Assembly: GCA_022559845.1 (NCBI GenBank)
Contig: CM040118.1
Coordinates: 448,258,053 to 448,322,052 of the forward strand
Direction: 5' to 3'
DNA length: 64,000 nucleotides
DNA from: Amorphophallus konjac
Lineage: Eukaryota > Streptophyta > Magnoliopsida > Alismatales > Araceae
Positions 10,268 to 20,635 of this stretch are shown piece by piece (the stretch's first letter is position 1; the number at the start of each line of letters is the position of its first letter). Under the pieces are notes generated by a model. It was not told where the DNA came from. It ran no database searches and worked only from the letters and a program-made list of their open reading frames with translations. Both the position numbers and the translations under genes were made by a program.

Positions 10268-11443
10268 CTAGGGGTAGTACTTTTTAAGATAAAGCCCATT
10301 CCAAGGGTGGGATAACTCAGTCCCTTCGGCGTTGACTAGTTAGTAGGAGTTACCAGGGTACACGGTTTGAATCACAAATGGTCCTTCCCAATTGGGTTGG
10401 AGCTTAAAACACGGCCCTCCAGGTTTGACAAAAATTCTTTTTACGACCATCTCACCGACTTTGAATTTTCTCTCAACGACTTTCTTTTGATAAAAGCGAG
10501 CGAGTCTATTTTGATACACACGCGCATGTTTGGCAGCGGCCAGCCGCTTCTCGTCTAAGAGTTCCAACTGGGCAAGGAGTGAATTGCGACGTTCGTCGAG
10601 GGGAAATTCCTCATCCAATTATACTCTAAGATAAGGGATCAGAGTCTCGTACGGGACTACCGCTTCCGTCCCATAAGTAAGGGCAAACGGAGTCTGCCTG
10701 GTGGGGGTACGGATTGAAGTGCGATAGGCCCATAGAGCTTCGATAAGCTTTTCTAGCCAGTCTTAAAACCTACTGGACTCACAGGTTTTCTTGATGATTT
10801 TGATCAATGTTTTATTGGTGGCCTCCGCTTGGCCATTACCTTGTGGGTAATAAGGTGATGAATGATGCAATGCAATTGTGTACCTTTTGCAGAGGTCTTG
10901 AAGGTCCTGAGAAATGAATTGTGGTCCATTGTCGGTGATGATTGTGCTTGGGACGCCGAACCTGGCGAGGATGTTCTTCATGATAAATTTGCAGACTGTT
11001 GATGCCTTGATTTCTGCGTAAGCTTCGGCTTCGACCCATTTGGTGAAGTATTCTGTCGCAGTAAGGATGAAAGATTTCTGCTTGGGGAGGGAATTGGGAT
11101 CACCTAGGGGACCGATGATGTCGAATGCCCACATGGAGAAAGGCCATGGGGAGGATATTAGGTGAAGTGAGGAAGAGGGTGAATGTATTTTATCAGCGTG
11201 AAGTTGACACTTGACACACCTACGGACATAGATGGCACAATCCTCTTCCATAGTGGGCCAGTAAAAGTCTTGCCTAATGATCTTCTTGGTGAGCATCTGG
11301 CTATTCATGTGGCCACCGCACACACCCGAGTGTGCTTCTTCTACGCATTTCCAAACCTCATTATTGTCAAGACACCTTAATAGAACGCCAGTAAGGCTCC
11401 TCCTATAGAGTAGACCTCCAACCAATGTGTATTTCTGAGCCAC
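10268..11443 (-). CDS. TE2 integrase (broken)
   Basis: Integrase inserts the element cDNA into chromosomal DNA. The zinc-binding HHCC region (EEAHSGVCGGHMN ... CVKCQ) is near 11320-11200. The catalytic triad is visible as FDIIGP, IITDNGPQF and NGQAEATNK. The C-terminal part (10618-10340) has the GPFVIQTVYPGNSY segment and ends NGLYLKKYYP before TAG at 10268-10270, a usual Tat-lineage ending. In-frame TAA codons near 10762 (before DWLEKL) and near 10620 (before LDEEF) replace probable Gln codons. No chromodomain is present, as expected for this lineage. Confidence 0.85.
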
Positions 11444-11524
11444 CCTTCTTATGGCTTTCTTATCTTCTGTGGTGGCTCCTTCAGGATAAGACTGATCTTT
11501 ACAGTATTTGACAATTTCATAGAA

Positions 11525-12751
11525 TCATGGTTTCTCATCGTCAGCCAGCTCTTCTTCGACTTTTGCCAGCATGATCTCCCTCTTCTCAAGAATTTCTCCC
11601 TTCTGGATCTTCTGTAGGACTCGTTCCTTGATCTTTAAGAGGTAAGAGTCCTGAACGGCAGGGACAAGACGCTTGTAGAGAATGATGGATCTAAAACATG
11701 CACCTAAAGGGAATTTGAAGAATGATGCCAAGGAGGCGAGGGCATCGGCCAGAATGTTCTGTTCGCGAGGAACATAGACAAAGATCAGCTTGGTGAACAA
11801 TTTGGCATAGGCGGAGACCAGCTCCTGATAGGGTTTGAGCTTGGGATCGAGGGTGCGATATTTGGTAAGCACCTGGCGGAGAACAACTTGACTATCATCC
11901 ACGACTCGCAACTCAGTGATATAGAAAGAACGGGCTAGTTCCAGGCCAGCTAGAAGAGCCTCGTATTCAGCGATGTTATTGGTGACTGGGAACGCGAGCT
12001 GAAATACCTCTGGGATGGTAACGCCTTCAGGCGTTAGAAGGACAATGCCGATACCCTTCCCTTGAGAATTTAGAGTTCCATTTAAATATAATGTCCACAT
12101 TGGCTTGTCGGATTGGGCGATGGACATTAGTTCCTCATCTGGAAACTCTAATTGGACAGGGTCAAACTTGGGGAGAGGATGGTGGGCGAGATGCTCGGCT
12201 ATGGCATAGCCTTTAATTGCCTTTTGCTGGATGTAGGTGATGTTGAATTGGGAAAGAAAACTTTGCCAGCGTGCTAGCCTATCCGTAAGGACGAATTTCT
12301 CCAGAAGGAATTTGATAGGATTCATTCGAGCAATCAAGTGGACCTCATGAGCCAAGAAGTAGTGCTTCAATTTCTGCACTACCCAAACGAGGGCAGCACA
12401 GGTTTTCTCCATGACGGTGTACTTTTGCTCATAGGGATTGAGAAGTTTGGACAAGTAATAGGTTGCCCGTTCCTTGCCTTCTTCATCAGCTTGTGTGAGG
12501 ACGGCTCCCACGGAGTCATCCAAGACTGAGACGTAAAGAATCAGAGGTTTTTCTGATTTGGGTGGAATGAGAATGGGTGGACTAGCCAGATATTCCTTCA
12601 ACCCTTCAAAAACTTTCTGACATTTAGAATTCCAGTGAAATTCTACTCCTGGCTTGGTCAACTCGTAGAGAGGTCTACACCTTTGTGAATGTTGGGACAC
12701 AAACCGACGAATAAACTGCAACCTCCCTATTAAACCTCGGACTTCCCTCAA
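11525..12751 (-). CDS. TE2 RT C-terminus, RNase H and archaeal-type RNase H
   Basis: This 408-codon segment begins with the RT thumb/connection (LREVRGLIGRLQFIRRF), directly after a TAG that separates it from the upstream RT segment. A first RNase H follows (YVSVLDDSVGAVL ... EKTCAALVW). A second, archaeal-type RNase H (MWTLYLNGTLNSQGKGIGIV ... NNIAEYEALLAGLELA ... VVDDSQVV ... NILADALASLA) marks Tat/Ogre elements. The first catalytic Asp of the second domain, normally in an FDG-type motif, is Asn here (LYLNGT), which should impair it; the remaining acidic residues are present. It removes the RNA strand and primers during reverse transcription. Confidence 0.85.
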   Translation of the reverse strand: MREVRGLIGRLQFIRRFVSQHSQRCRPLYELTKPGVEFHWNSKCQKVFEGLKEYLASPPILIPPKSEKPLILYVSVLDDSVGAVLTQADEEGKERATYYLSKLLNPYEQKYTVMEKTCAALVWVVQKLKHYFLAHEVHLIARMNPIKFLLEKFVLTDRLARWQSFLSQFNITYIQQKAIKGYAIAEHLAHHPLPKFDPVQLEFPDEELMSIAQSDKPMWTLYLNGTLNSQGKGIGIVLLTPEGVTIPEVFQLAFPVTNNIAEYEALLAGLELARSFYITELRVVDDSQVVLRQVLTKYRTLDPKLKPYQELVSAYAKLFTKLIFVYVPREQNILADALASLASFFKFPLGACFRSIILYKRLVPAVQDSYLLKIKERVLQKIQKGEILEKREIMLAKVEEELADDEKP

Positions 12752-12754
12752 ATT

Positions 12755-13499
12755 CTAGGGAGGCGGCATATCCCTGATAGCCTTGGCTTTGTCGGGATCT
12801 ATCTCGATCCCTCTTTTACTCACAATGAAACCTAGCAATTTACCCGACGACACACCAAACACACACTTCTTCGGGTTCATTTTCAATTGGAACTCCCTTG
12901 ACCTCTGCAAGACCTTAGCCAAAACTTCTGGATGTTCCATCTTGGTCCTTGATTTCACCAACAAGTCATCCACATACACTTCCAGGTATGTGTGCATCAT
13001 GTCAGGAAATATGGCCATCATAGCTCTTTGGTAAGTAGCTCCAGCATTCTTTAACCCAAACGGCATGACCACGTAACAATATGTTCCACAAGGGGTAGTG
13101 AATGACGTCTTCTCCTGATCCTCTTCTTCCAAACGAATTTGAATATATCCTGAAAATCCATCCATGAATGAGAGGGTCTCATAACCTGCCGTGTTATCGA
13201 TCAACACATCAATGTGAGGCAAGGGAAAATCATCCTTTGGACACGCGCGGTTAAGGTCCCGGAAGTCGATGCAAATCCTGACTTTCCCATCTTTCTTCAT
13301 GACCGGGATAATGTTCGCCACCCATTGAGGATAAAGGACGACTCTAATGAACCTGGTTTTGTGGAGCTTATCGACCTCTTCTTTCATTTTCAAAGCCATC
13401 TGAGGGTGGAAACGCCTTAACCTTTGTTTTATCGAGACGGACCCTAGTTTTAGGGTTAAACGGTGTTCGACCAAGGTTGAATCTAGACCCGACATATCC
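12755..13499 (-). CDS. TE2 reverse transcriptase (fingers and palm)
   Basis: This continues the RT frame after the TE3 insertion. It contains KDGKVRICIDFRDLNRACPK, MPFGLKNAGATYQRAM and the catalytic YVDDLLVKS. The sequence SYEDMSGLDSTLVEHRL is re-formed across the insertion from FAWSY (upstream part) and EDMSGLD (this part). It ends at a TAG just before NLREVRGL, consistent with CAG or AAG mutated to TAG. The sense strand is minus throughout. Confidence 0.88.
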
Positions 13500-13504
13500 T
13501 CGTA
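13500..13504. other. Target-site duplication of TE3, left copy
   Basis: TCGTA immediately left of the LTR; an identical TCGTA is at 19226-19230. This proves TE3 inserted into TE2. Confidence 0.92.
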
Positions 13505-14064
13505 TGTCACGCCCCGAGCGCGGAAGGAACTCGGAGATGCGTGACTAGTTTATATCGATCATGTCAATCAGAGTATTAGTGTATTCAACACAAAGACAGA
13601 GTGCGCATAAGTAAAGATAACCCAATCCTTTTATTCAATCACAACCTCAAAAGTACTTCTATTACAATTCACTTAATGAAAGTGCTAAGACCCAATAAAA
13701 GGAAAAGTACAATGATTGACTTAAGAAATTTGAAAGATAAGACTAGTAGACGCTTGGATAGACGGAGAGCTCTAATCTCTTCACTCTTGACCTATGCCGT
13801 TTCTTTTACAATTCGCGCCCAAGAAGAGGGCGTTTCTTTCCCTTTCCTTTTATTCGTTTTGGACGTTTTTGAAATTTGATGCCCCTCAGTATAGGCGTCA
13901 CTTTTTGAATTAACGTCTCAGGTGAAGGCGTTTCTTATTAAAATCGCGCCTTGTTGAGAGGCGTTATTTACATTTAACTTATTATTTATTCATCTTGGTT
14001 CTTTTATCATTTACTTACTTAATTTTTCTTGAAATCTTCCTTTTATTTTACCAGGGTTGCTACA
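13505..14064 (-). repeat. TE3 3' LTR
   Basis: On the minus strand it begins TGTAGCAACCCTGG and ends GGGGCGTGACA. It pairs with 18668-19225. About 13814-13968 holds four short hairpin units with arms of the ACGCC / GGCGT type. Confidence 0.93.
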
Positions 14065-14075
14065 CCCTCCCCCAC
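14065..14075 (-). promoter_or_regulatory. TE3 polypurine tract
   Basis: The minus strand reads GTGGGGGAGGG directly before the 3' LTR, the usual plus-strand primer. Confidence 0.85.
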
Positions 14076-14140
14076 TTAAAAGAATTTGGTCCCCAAATTC
14101 CATCACATATAAATGTGGAGAGTGTAGAATACATACCTTT

Positions 14141-15178
14141 TTAGAATAAGTCTGGGAATCGTTTCCTCATAGACTCCTCGGTCTCCCATGTGGCTTCATG
14201 TTCTGAACATTTACTCCATTGCACCTTAACCATGGGAATAACTTTATTCCTTAGGGTTCGTACCTCGCGATCGAGAATCTTCATAGGCTTTTGCCCATAC
14301 GTAAGGTCCTTCTGAATCACCAGGTCTCCATGATCAATGATATGTGACGGATCGTGCACATACTTCTTCAACATTGATATATGGAATACATTATGAACTT
14401 CGGACAATTGAAGAGGTAAAGCGACGCGGTAAGCAACCTCGCCAACTCTTTCTAGTATCTCAAAAGGTCCGATAAACCTTGGTGTAAGTTTGCCCTTAAT
14501 ACCAAATCTCCCTATTCCACGTCCAGGTGATATCTTAAGAAATACGTGATTTCCCACTTGGAATTCGAGGTCTCTTCTTCGTATATCAGCATAAGTCTTT
14601 TGTCTAGACTGAGCAACTTGAAGTCTTTCTCTAATCAACTGAATCTTTTCAGTGGTATCCCTTACCATGTCTGGACCTAATAGTTATTTTTCGCCAACTT
14701 CGTCCCAGCACAAAGGCGATCGGCAACTCCTTCCGTATAAAGCTTCAAAAGGTGCCATTTGTATACTTGCCTGGTAGCTGTTGTTGTATGCAAATTCAAC
14801 CAACAGCAAGTGATCATGCCAGCTTCCACCAAAATCAATGATGCAAGCTCGGAGCATATCTTCAACCACCTGATTAGTTCTCTCGGTCTGACCATCCGTT
14901 TGAGGATGAAAAGCTGTACTAAAGTTAAGTCTCGTCCCCAGTGAATGTTGTAAACCCTTCCAAAAGTGAGAAGTAAAACGGGGATCTCTGTCAGACACGA
15001 TTGAGACAGGTACTCCATGTAACCTGACTATCTCTTTAAGGTATAATGCAGCAAGAACATCAACTGACCATCGACTCTTGATTGGCAAGAAGTGTGCCGA
15101 TTTGGTCAATCTGTCGATGATAACCCATATTCCGTCATATCCTCCCTTTGATTTGGGCAGACCCATAATGAAGTCCAT
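14141..15178 (-). CDS. TE3 integrase core and chromodomain
   Basis: The integrase core (15178-14684) shows FIMGLPKS, IVSDRDPRF and the Glu within HPQTDGQTERTNQ. After an in-frame TAA near 14681 the frame continues (14668-14141) with the integrase C-terminus (GPFEILERVGEVAYRVALP) and a chromodomain (PMKILDREVRTLRNKVIP, then VQWSKCSEHEATWE). The chromodomain targets chromoviruses to marked chromatin. The ending MRKRFPDLF is of Tekay type. The TAA lies where related elements usually have Gln before LLGPD. Confidence 0.88.
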
Positions 15179-15256
15179 ACCGATATCCTTCCACTTCCAC
15201 TTTGGAATATCTAGAGGATGTAGCTTACCAGCAGGCTTTTGGTGTTCTGCCTTGAC

Positions 15257-16123
15257 TTACTGACATGTGAGACAGCGAGACACAAAATCCGCTATTTCTC
15301 TTTTCATATTGGGCCACCAAAAAGTCCTTTTCAAATCTTGGTACATCTTAGTTGATCCTGGATGAATCGTGTACCTTGATCTGTGAGCTTCATCTAAGAT
15401 TTTCTTCTTTAGTTCTGGGCAATTCGGTATACATATTTTATTTCTGAATAACAACCTTCCATTTGAAGCTAATCTGAAATCAAGTTGTTCTTCCATTTTG
15501 CCCTTGATTTCCACTAGTACGGGGTCATTACCTTGAAGTCCTTGTATTTCAGATAGCAAGTCTGGCTATATGCTCATATGGGATAATGTGACACATCTAC
15601 TGTCCTTGTCCATACTTATATTAAGTTTAGAGAATTGTTCTAGCAACTTCCACTCCTGAATCATACAATTGGCTAATAGTGCTCTCGGCTTTCGACTGAG
15701 GGCATCGGCTACAGGATTACCCTTTCCAGGATGATATTGTATAGTGAAGTCGAAGTCCTTAAGATATTCTAGCCAACGTCTTTGCCTCATATTCAATTCC
15801 TTCTGAGAGAAGAGATACTTAAGACTTTTATGGTCAGAGTATACAATAAACTGCACTCCGTACAGATAATGTCTCCATATCTTCAGTGAAAATACTACCG
15901 CAGCCAATTCTAAATCATGAACTGGGTAGTTCTCCTCGTGCTTCTTCAATTGGCGAGAAGAGTAGGCTATAACCTTCCCTTGTTGCATTAAAACACATCC
16001 GAGGCCAATGCCAGATGCATCGGTGTATATTTCGAATCTCTCGCCTTCAATTGGTAAAGCTAAAACCGGGGCAGTAGTTAGATGATCTTTGAGAGCTTGG
16101 AAGCTTCTTTCACATTCCTCACT
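15257..16123 (-). CDS. TE3 RNase H and integrase zinc-binding domain
   Basis: RNase H is read from 15988 to 15566 ([18 protein letters not shown], then [11 protein letters not shown] and [14 protein letters not shown]). The HHCC zinc-binding part of integrase follows at 15559-15257 ([24 protein letters not shown]). Three in-frame stops flank these parts: TAG near 16126 in place of Trp (before SEECE), TAG near 15564 in place of Gln, and TAA near 15256 after CQ. Each is a one-step C-to-T or G-to-A change of a sense codon. Confidence 0.85.
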
Positions 16124-18494
16124 CTATTCATAACGTATCTCCTTGCGAGTTAGCCTAGTGAGTGGTACGGCTATCTTAGAGAAATCCTTGATGAATCGCC
16201 GATAGTAGCCCGCAAGACCCAAGAAACTACGGATCTCACTAGCATTGGTCGGTCTTTCCCAATTCCTTACAGCTTCAACCTTTGATGGATCTACGGATAA
16301 ACCATCTTTTGATATAACATGCCCCAAGAAAGCTACTTCTTCTAACCAAAATTCACATTTGCTGAGCTTTGCATATAACTGATTTATCCTCAATATTTGT
16401 AATGCTATTCTCAAATGCTCCTCATGCTCTTCCTTGGTCTTTGAATAGATCAGTATATCATCAATGAAAACCACTATGAATTGATCTAGATGAGGCCTGA
16501 ATATACTATTCATCAACTGCATAAAGGCAGTAGGGGCATTTGTTAGTCCAAAAGGCATAACAACAAATTCATAGTGCCCATACCTGCTTCTGAACGCGGT
16601 CTTATAGATGTCCTCATCTTTGATCCTTAGTTGGTGATATCCCGACCTGAGATCAATCTTCGAAAAATACATGGATCCAGATATTTGATCGAATAACTCA
16701 TCGATTCTCGGCAGTGGATACTTGTTCTTGATAGTGAGATGATTCAACTGTCGATAGTCGATGCATAACCTCATGGATCCATCTTTCTTCTTTACAAATA
16801 GCACAGGTGCTCCCCACGGGGAAGTGCTTGGTCTAATAAAGCCCTTCTTGAGAAGTTCCATCAATTGCTCCTTCAGCTCCTTGAGTTCGGCAGGGGACAT
16901 CCTATATGGTACCTTAGAAACTGGTCCAGCACCAGGGACCAAGTCGATGGTGAAGGCCACTTCTCTTTGTGGGGGTAATCCAGGCAAATCCTCCGGAAAC
17001 ACGTCCGGAAATTCTTGCACAACTGGGATGTCTTCTAACTTAGTCTCCTTAGTCTCCTTAATGGTGACAAATGCAAGGAAAGATACACATCCTTTCCTTA
17101 TTAGCTTGCTAGCTCGGAGAGCCGAAATAAGAGGTGACTCGCTTCGACTCTTAGGGCTAGAATAGACTAGTTCTGGAAAGTCCTTGAAAGTAACTTTGAT
17201 GTTACGGTAATCCACAGTTGCCTGACACCTAGATAACCAGTCTGCTCCTAATATGACGTCATATTCCTTTAGGTCTAAACATATGAGGTTGATAGGAAGA
17301 TTTCTTCCTTTTACCGAGACTTCACAGTTTTGATAATGGTGAGTAATATCGGTTTCATTTCCGAGAGGAGTAGATAAAAATATTTTCATCCATTCCGGTT
17401 CCATAGGTAGTGGGTCAGCAAACTTCTTGGAAATAAAAGAATGTGATGCACATGTATCAAATAAGACATGTGCAGACTTGGAACAAACTTTCAGTGTACC
17501 TTCTACTAGTCCGCCTTCGTCTTGTTCCACCTCCTTAATAGCTTGGAGACGAGCATTCTTTGTCACCGGGCACTTTCCGTCACCGGCTTGATCATTGAGT
17601 AGGGGACAGTCGGGAATCCAATGATCACGGCTCCCACAACGGAGACACGCTCCAAGTTTCCTCCAACATTCTTCAGCCTTGTGCCCGGCCTTATCACAGT
17701 GCTTACATACCACCTTAGAAGGTGTAGTGGTGATGGAGAAAGGTTTGGTCTTCTTGAACTTTTGCTCCTGGGAGGGAGTACCTGCATTACTTGGCCTTTT
17801 CTTGAAATTGGGTTTGAAGGTGCCGGAGCTAGTAACATTCTCCTTCTTGTCTTTTCCACGGATCCTATCAGATAGTTCCGTGGCATCTTCTAGTAATTGG
17901 GCTCGTCGAACCATCTCCGAATAGACTTGTATGTCCATTGGTGCCAGTTGTGTGATATATTGGGGCCTGAGCCCATTAAGGAATCTTCGAGCTTTCATCT
18001 TCTCAGTACTAACTAAGTGTTTAGCGTACCGAGACAGCCTTGAGAACTGCGCTTCATATTCAGCCACCGACAAAGATCGTTGCTTAAGTGCGGCGAATTC
18101 AGCGGCTTTCTTCTCTTGAACTCGATCTGAGAAATATTTATTGTTGAAATATTCAACAAACTCCTCCCAAGTAACTTGTCCTTGATCTAATGTGGCTTCT
18201 ACCGACTCCCACCAGCATCGGGCGTCTCTTTCTAGTTTGAAATGTGGCTAACATGACCTTCTCTTGGTCCGAACATTGCATGACTCTAAAGACACGTTCC
18301 GTCTCTCGGATCCAGTGCTCGGCATCATCTGGATCAGTGGATCCCATGAACTTAGGAGGGTTCATGTTCTTGAAGCTTTGGTGGAGATTTCCTGCTCCAC
18401 GATGTGCACCTCCTTGTGCCACTTGTTGAAGTGCCTGGGTCATGCCTTGAAGAGTGTGTTGCATGTTGCGCCATTGAGCACGTTCGGCAGCCAT
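16124..18494 (-). CDS. TE3 gag, protease and reverse transcriptase
   Basis: Gag starts at 18494 ([18 protein letters not shown]) and has the retrotransposon gag domain. A 1-bp insertion near 18233 shifts the frame within ATFQ...; the frame resumes and runs from 18073 to 16124. Two zinc knuckles follow ([14 protein letters not shown] and [14 protein letters not shown]). The protease active site reads [10 protein letters not shown], with Cys in place of the usual Gly after Asp-Ser/Thr, which may inactivate it. RT has [22 protein letters not shown] and the catalytic FIDDILIYS. Packaging, polyprotein processing and cDNA synthesis are the family roles. Confidence 0.9.
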
Positions 18495-18648
18495 TGTCCT
18501 ATAATTACAGTAGCTATATTAGTATGTGATGGCATTAAAAAGGCTTTTAATTCTAGGTTGACTTTAACCCTTGGTTCTACCCAATCTCACTGGTTAGAGG
18601 TTCGGACTTATCTTTGGACTTGGGTTTCCTAGGAATTGAATACCTTAG

Positions 18649-18660
18649 GCTCTGATACCA
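18649..18660 (-). promoter_or_regulatory. TE3 primer-binding site (initiator tRNA-Met)
   Basis: The minus strand reads TGGTATCAGAGC, complementary to the 3' end of initiator tRNA-Met, seven bases inside the 5' LTR. Confidence 0.92.
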
Positions 18661-18667
18661 CAAAAAC

Positions 18668-19225
18668 TGTCACGCCCCGAGCGCGGAAGGAACCTGGAGA
18701 TGCGTGACGAGTTTATATCGATCATGTCAATCAGAGTATTAGTGTATTCAACACAAAGACAGAGTGCGATTAAGTAAAGATAACCCAATCCTTTTATTCA
18801 ATCACAACCTCAAAAGTACTTCTATTACAATTCACTTAATGAAAGTGCTAAGACCCAATAAAAGGAAAAGTACAATGATTGACTTAAGAAATTTGAAAGA
18901 TAAGACTAGTAGACGCTTGGATAGACAGAGAGCTCTAATCTCTTCACTCTTGACCTATGCCGTTTCTTTTACAATTCGCGCCCAAGAAGAGGGCGTTTCT
19001 TTCCCTTTCCTTTTATTCGTTTTGGACGTTTTTGAAATTTGACGCCCCTCAGTATAGGTGTCACTTTTTGAATTAACGTCTCAGGTGAAGGCGTTTCTTA
19101 TTAAAATCGCGCCTTGTTGAGAGGTGTTATTTACATTTGACTTATTATTTATTCATCTTAGTTCTTATCATTTACTTACTTAATTTTTCTTGAAATCTTT
19201 CTTTTATTTTACCAGGGTTGCTACA
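18668..19225 (-). repeat. TE3 5' LTR
   Basis: Partner of 13505-14064. It holds the same four hairpin units at about 18979-19132. Differences from the other LTR are mostly C/T or G/A changes plus a 2-bp indel. Confidence 0.93.
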
Positions 19226-19773
19226 TCGTAGCTCCATGCAAACGTGTCCTTATATTCCTTGAGAACTTCAATTAATGCCTTTTCTTCAGAGGGTGGTAGA
19301 TTGTCACTTATGAGGATGATCCTAGGGTCTTCCTCAGTTCCCAAGTTGACTTCTTTGGTGGATTCTTCCACGGCGGTTGACGCCTCGTCGAATCTCTTTA
19401 TTCCACTAGCGTATGCGCCCGCCGTATCCTCATATTCTTCACCCTCATCGTCAGTGGGGCATTCTTCATCCGTGATCTCGTAGACTCCATACCCTTCATC
19501 AAATGCACAGTTGCCCTCACATTCTATTTTCGGTAGTCGGATGGGATTTTCTAACAACTGGGGGATGGCAAGGAGGGCTTGACACCTGGCGGCTACATCC
19601 AGAAGGAATCGACGAGGGATCTGCCTACCCTTGGATTTCTTCCTAGGTACTACCCTTGACCTATCATTCCTAGATTGACTGACAATATTTACAGAAGAAG
19701 AGGAAGACGAAGAGGATGGTGTAGAATGTACAGGAGAAGACCCCTTAGAGGAGGGGTAGAAAAGGTCACTCAT
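19226..19773 (-). CDS. TE2 pre-RT region (upstream of the TE3 insertion)
   Basis: The first five bases are the right TCGTA duplication of TE3. The frame from 19773 encodes MSDLFYPSSKGSSPVHS, a Ser-rich run, an acidic spacer and then PPSEEKALIEVLKEYKDTFA, the conserved segment just before the RT fingers in Tat elements. It continues exactly into EDMSGLDSTLVEHRL at 13499. It is separated by a frame change from the G-patch frame upstream; in Ogre elements an intron lies in this part, and I cannot tell a splice from a frameshift here. Confidence 0.8.
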
Positions 19774-20635
19774 CGGACCTTGGTCTGGTGGTCCGCAGGG
19801 CGGGACGCACCCGTGGGAGATGTAGGAGGTTTCCTCAACGAAGATGTGTTGTTGAGGAGTTTGAAAATTGACGTTTTTTTTTCGTTTTTATTTTTGATGA
19901 CAAAACAGTGAAAAGAGATCGGAGGAGAGAGAAAAGTGGTTATGGCTAGAGGATTGCGAGGCTCATAGAGCAGATCATGGTTGAAGACCTGGCCCGGGTT
20001 GAAAAGCCCGCGTAGGTATGTAAGCAAAGAAGGGGACCTGGGAAGATCATCAGACAATTGTCTGGCCCAGGAAGAAAATATCAGCAAAGGCTGAGATGAG
20101 TGGATGGAGAAGATGGCGGCTAATGAGCCGTCGACGACAATGTTGAGGACGGATGAAGATCCGTCGATGACAGGGTCCTTCTGGCGAGGACGAGGATAGT
20201 TTGGAACCTTGACAAGAGTGGTAATATTCTCTGATATTCCGGAGATCAATGGTGGTCCTTCAAGCTGCGGAGACGAGAACATCCTTTCCAGTGCAACGGA
20301 AATGTCCCGTATGTCGAACCATTTGTTCCACTCGCATTCCGGATCTTTGATCTTGCCTCTTTTGGTGATCCTCGGACATTTTTCAGCCAAATATACAGCA
20401 TGTGATCCCCCATATGCTTCTCGTGGGTAATCTCCCATCTGAACAACGGGCCCTCTGTTGAAGTGGTTTGATATAGTCCATGTGAGGGGCTTCCAATCCG
20501 CCTTGAACGGTCCTTTGAAGCCTAGGCCAAACCTGCGGTTCGGCCTAATTTCCTTTGGCAGTTTGAGCCTATCCTGTAACTGTGCGCCCAGACCTTTACC
20601 CTGTTGGTAGCCGATGTTCCTCATAATCTCCCAAC
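19770..20635 (-). CDS. TE2 G-patch region
   Basis: The frame begins inside the left TE4 target-site copy and reads WEIMRNIGYQQGKGLGAQLQ, a G-patch (aromatic and spaced Gly residues) of the kind found between protease and RT in Tat/Ogre elements. It continues with RRFGLGFKGPFKADWKPL and a less conserved tail that ends in TGA near 19770. G-patches bind nucleic acid or helicases; the exact role in these elements is not known to me. Confidence 0.75.

Larger units (their letters stand above)
13505..19225 (-). mobile_element. TE3: Tekay-type chromovirus (Ty3-gypsy)
   Basis: A structurally complete 5.7-kb element with two LTRs, PBS, PPT and a gag-pol that includes a C-terminal chromodomain, bounded by a perfect TCGTA duplication. 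The LTRs differ at roughly a dozen of about 558 positions by eye (about 2%), so insertion was recent, on the order of one million years if a rate near 1.3e-8 per site per year applies. A frameshift in gag and four in-frame stops in pol mean it is non-autonomous now. It interrupts TE2 between FAWSY and EDMSG. Confidence 0.93.
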
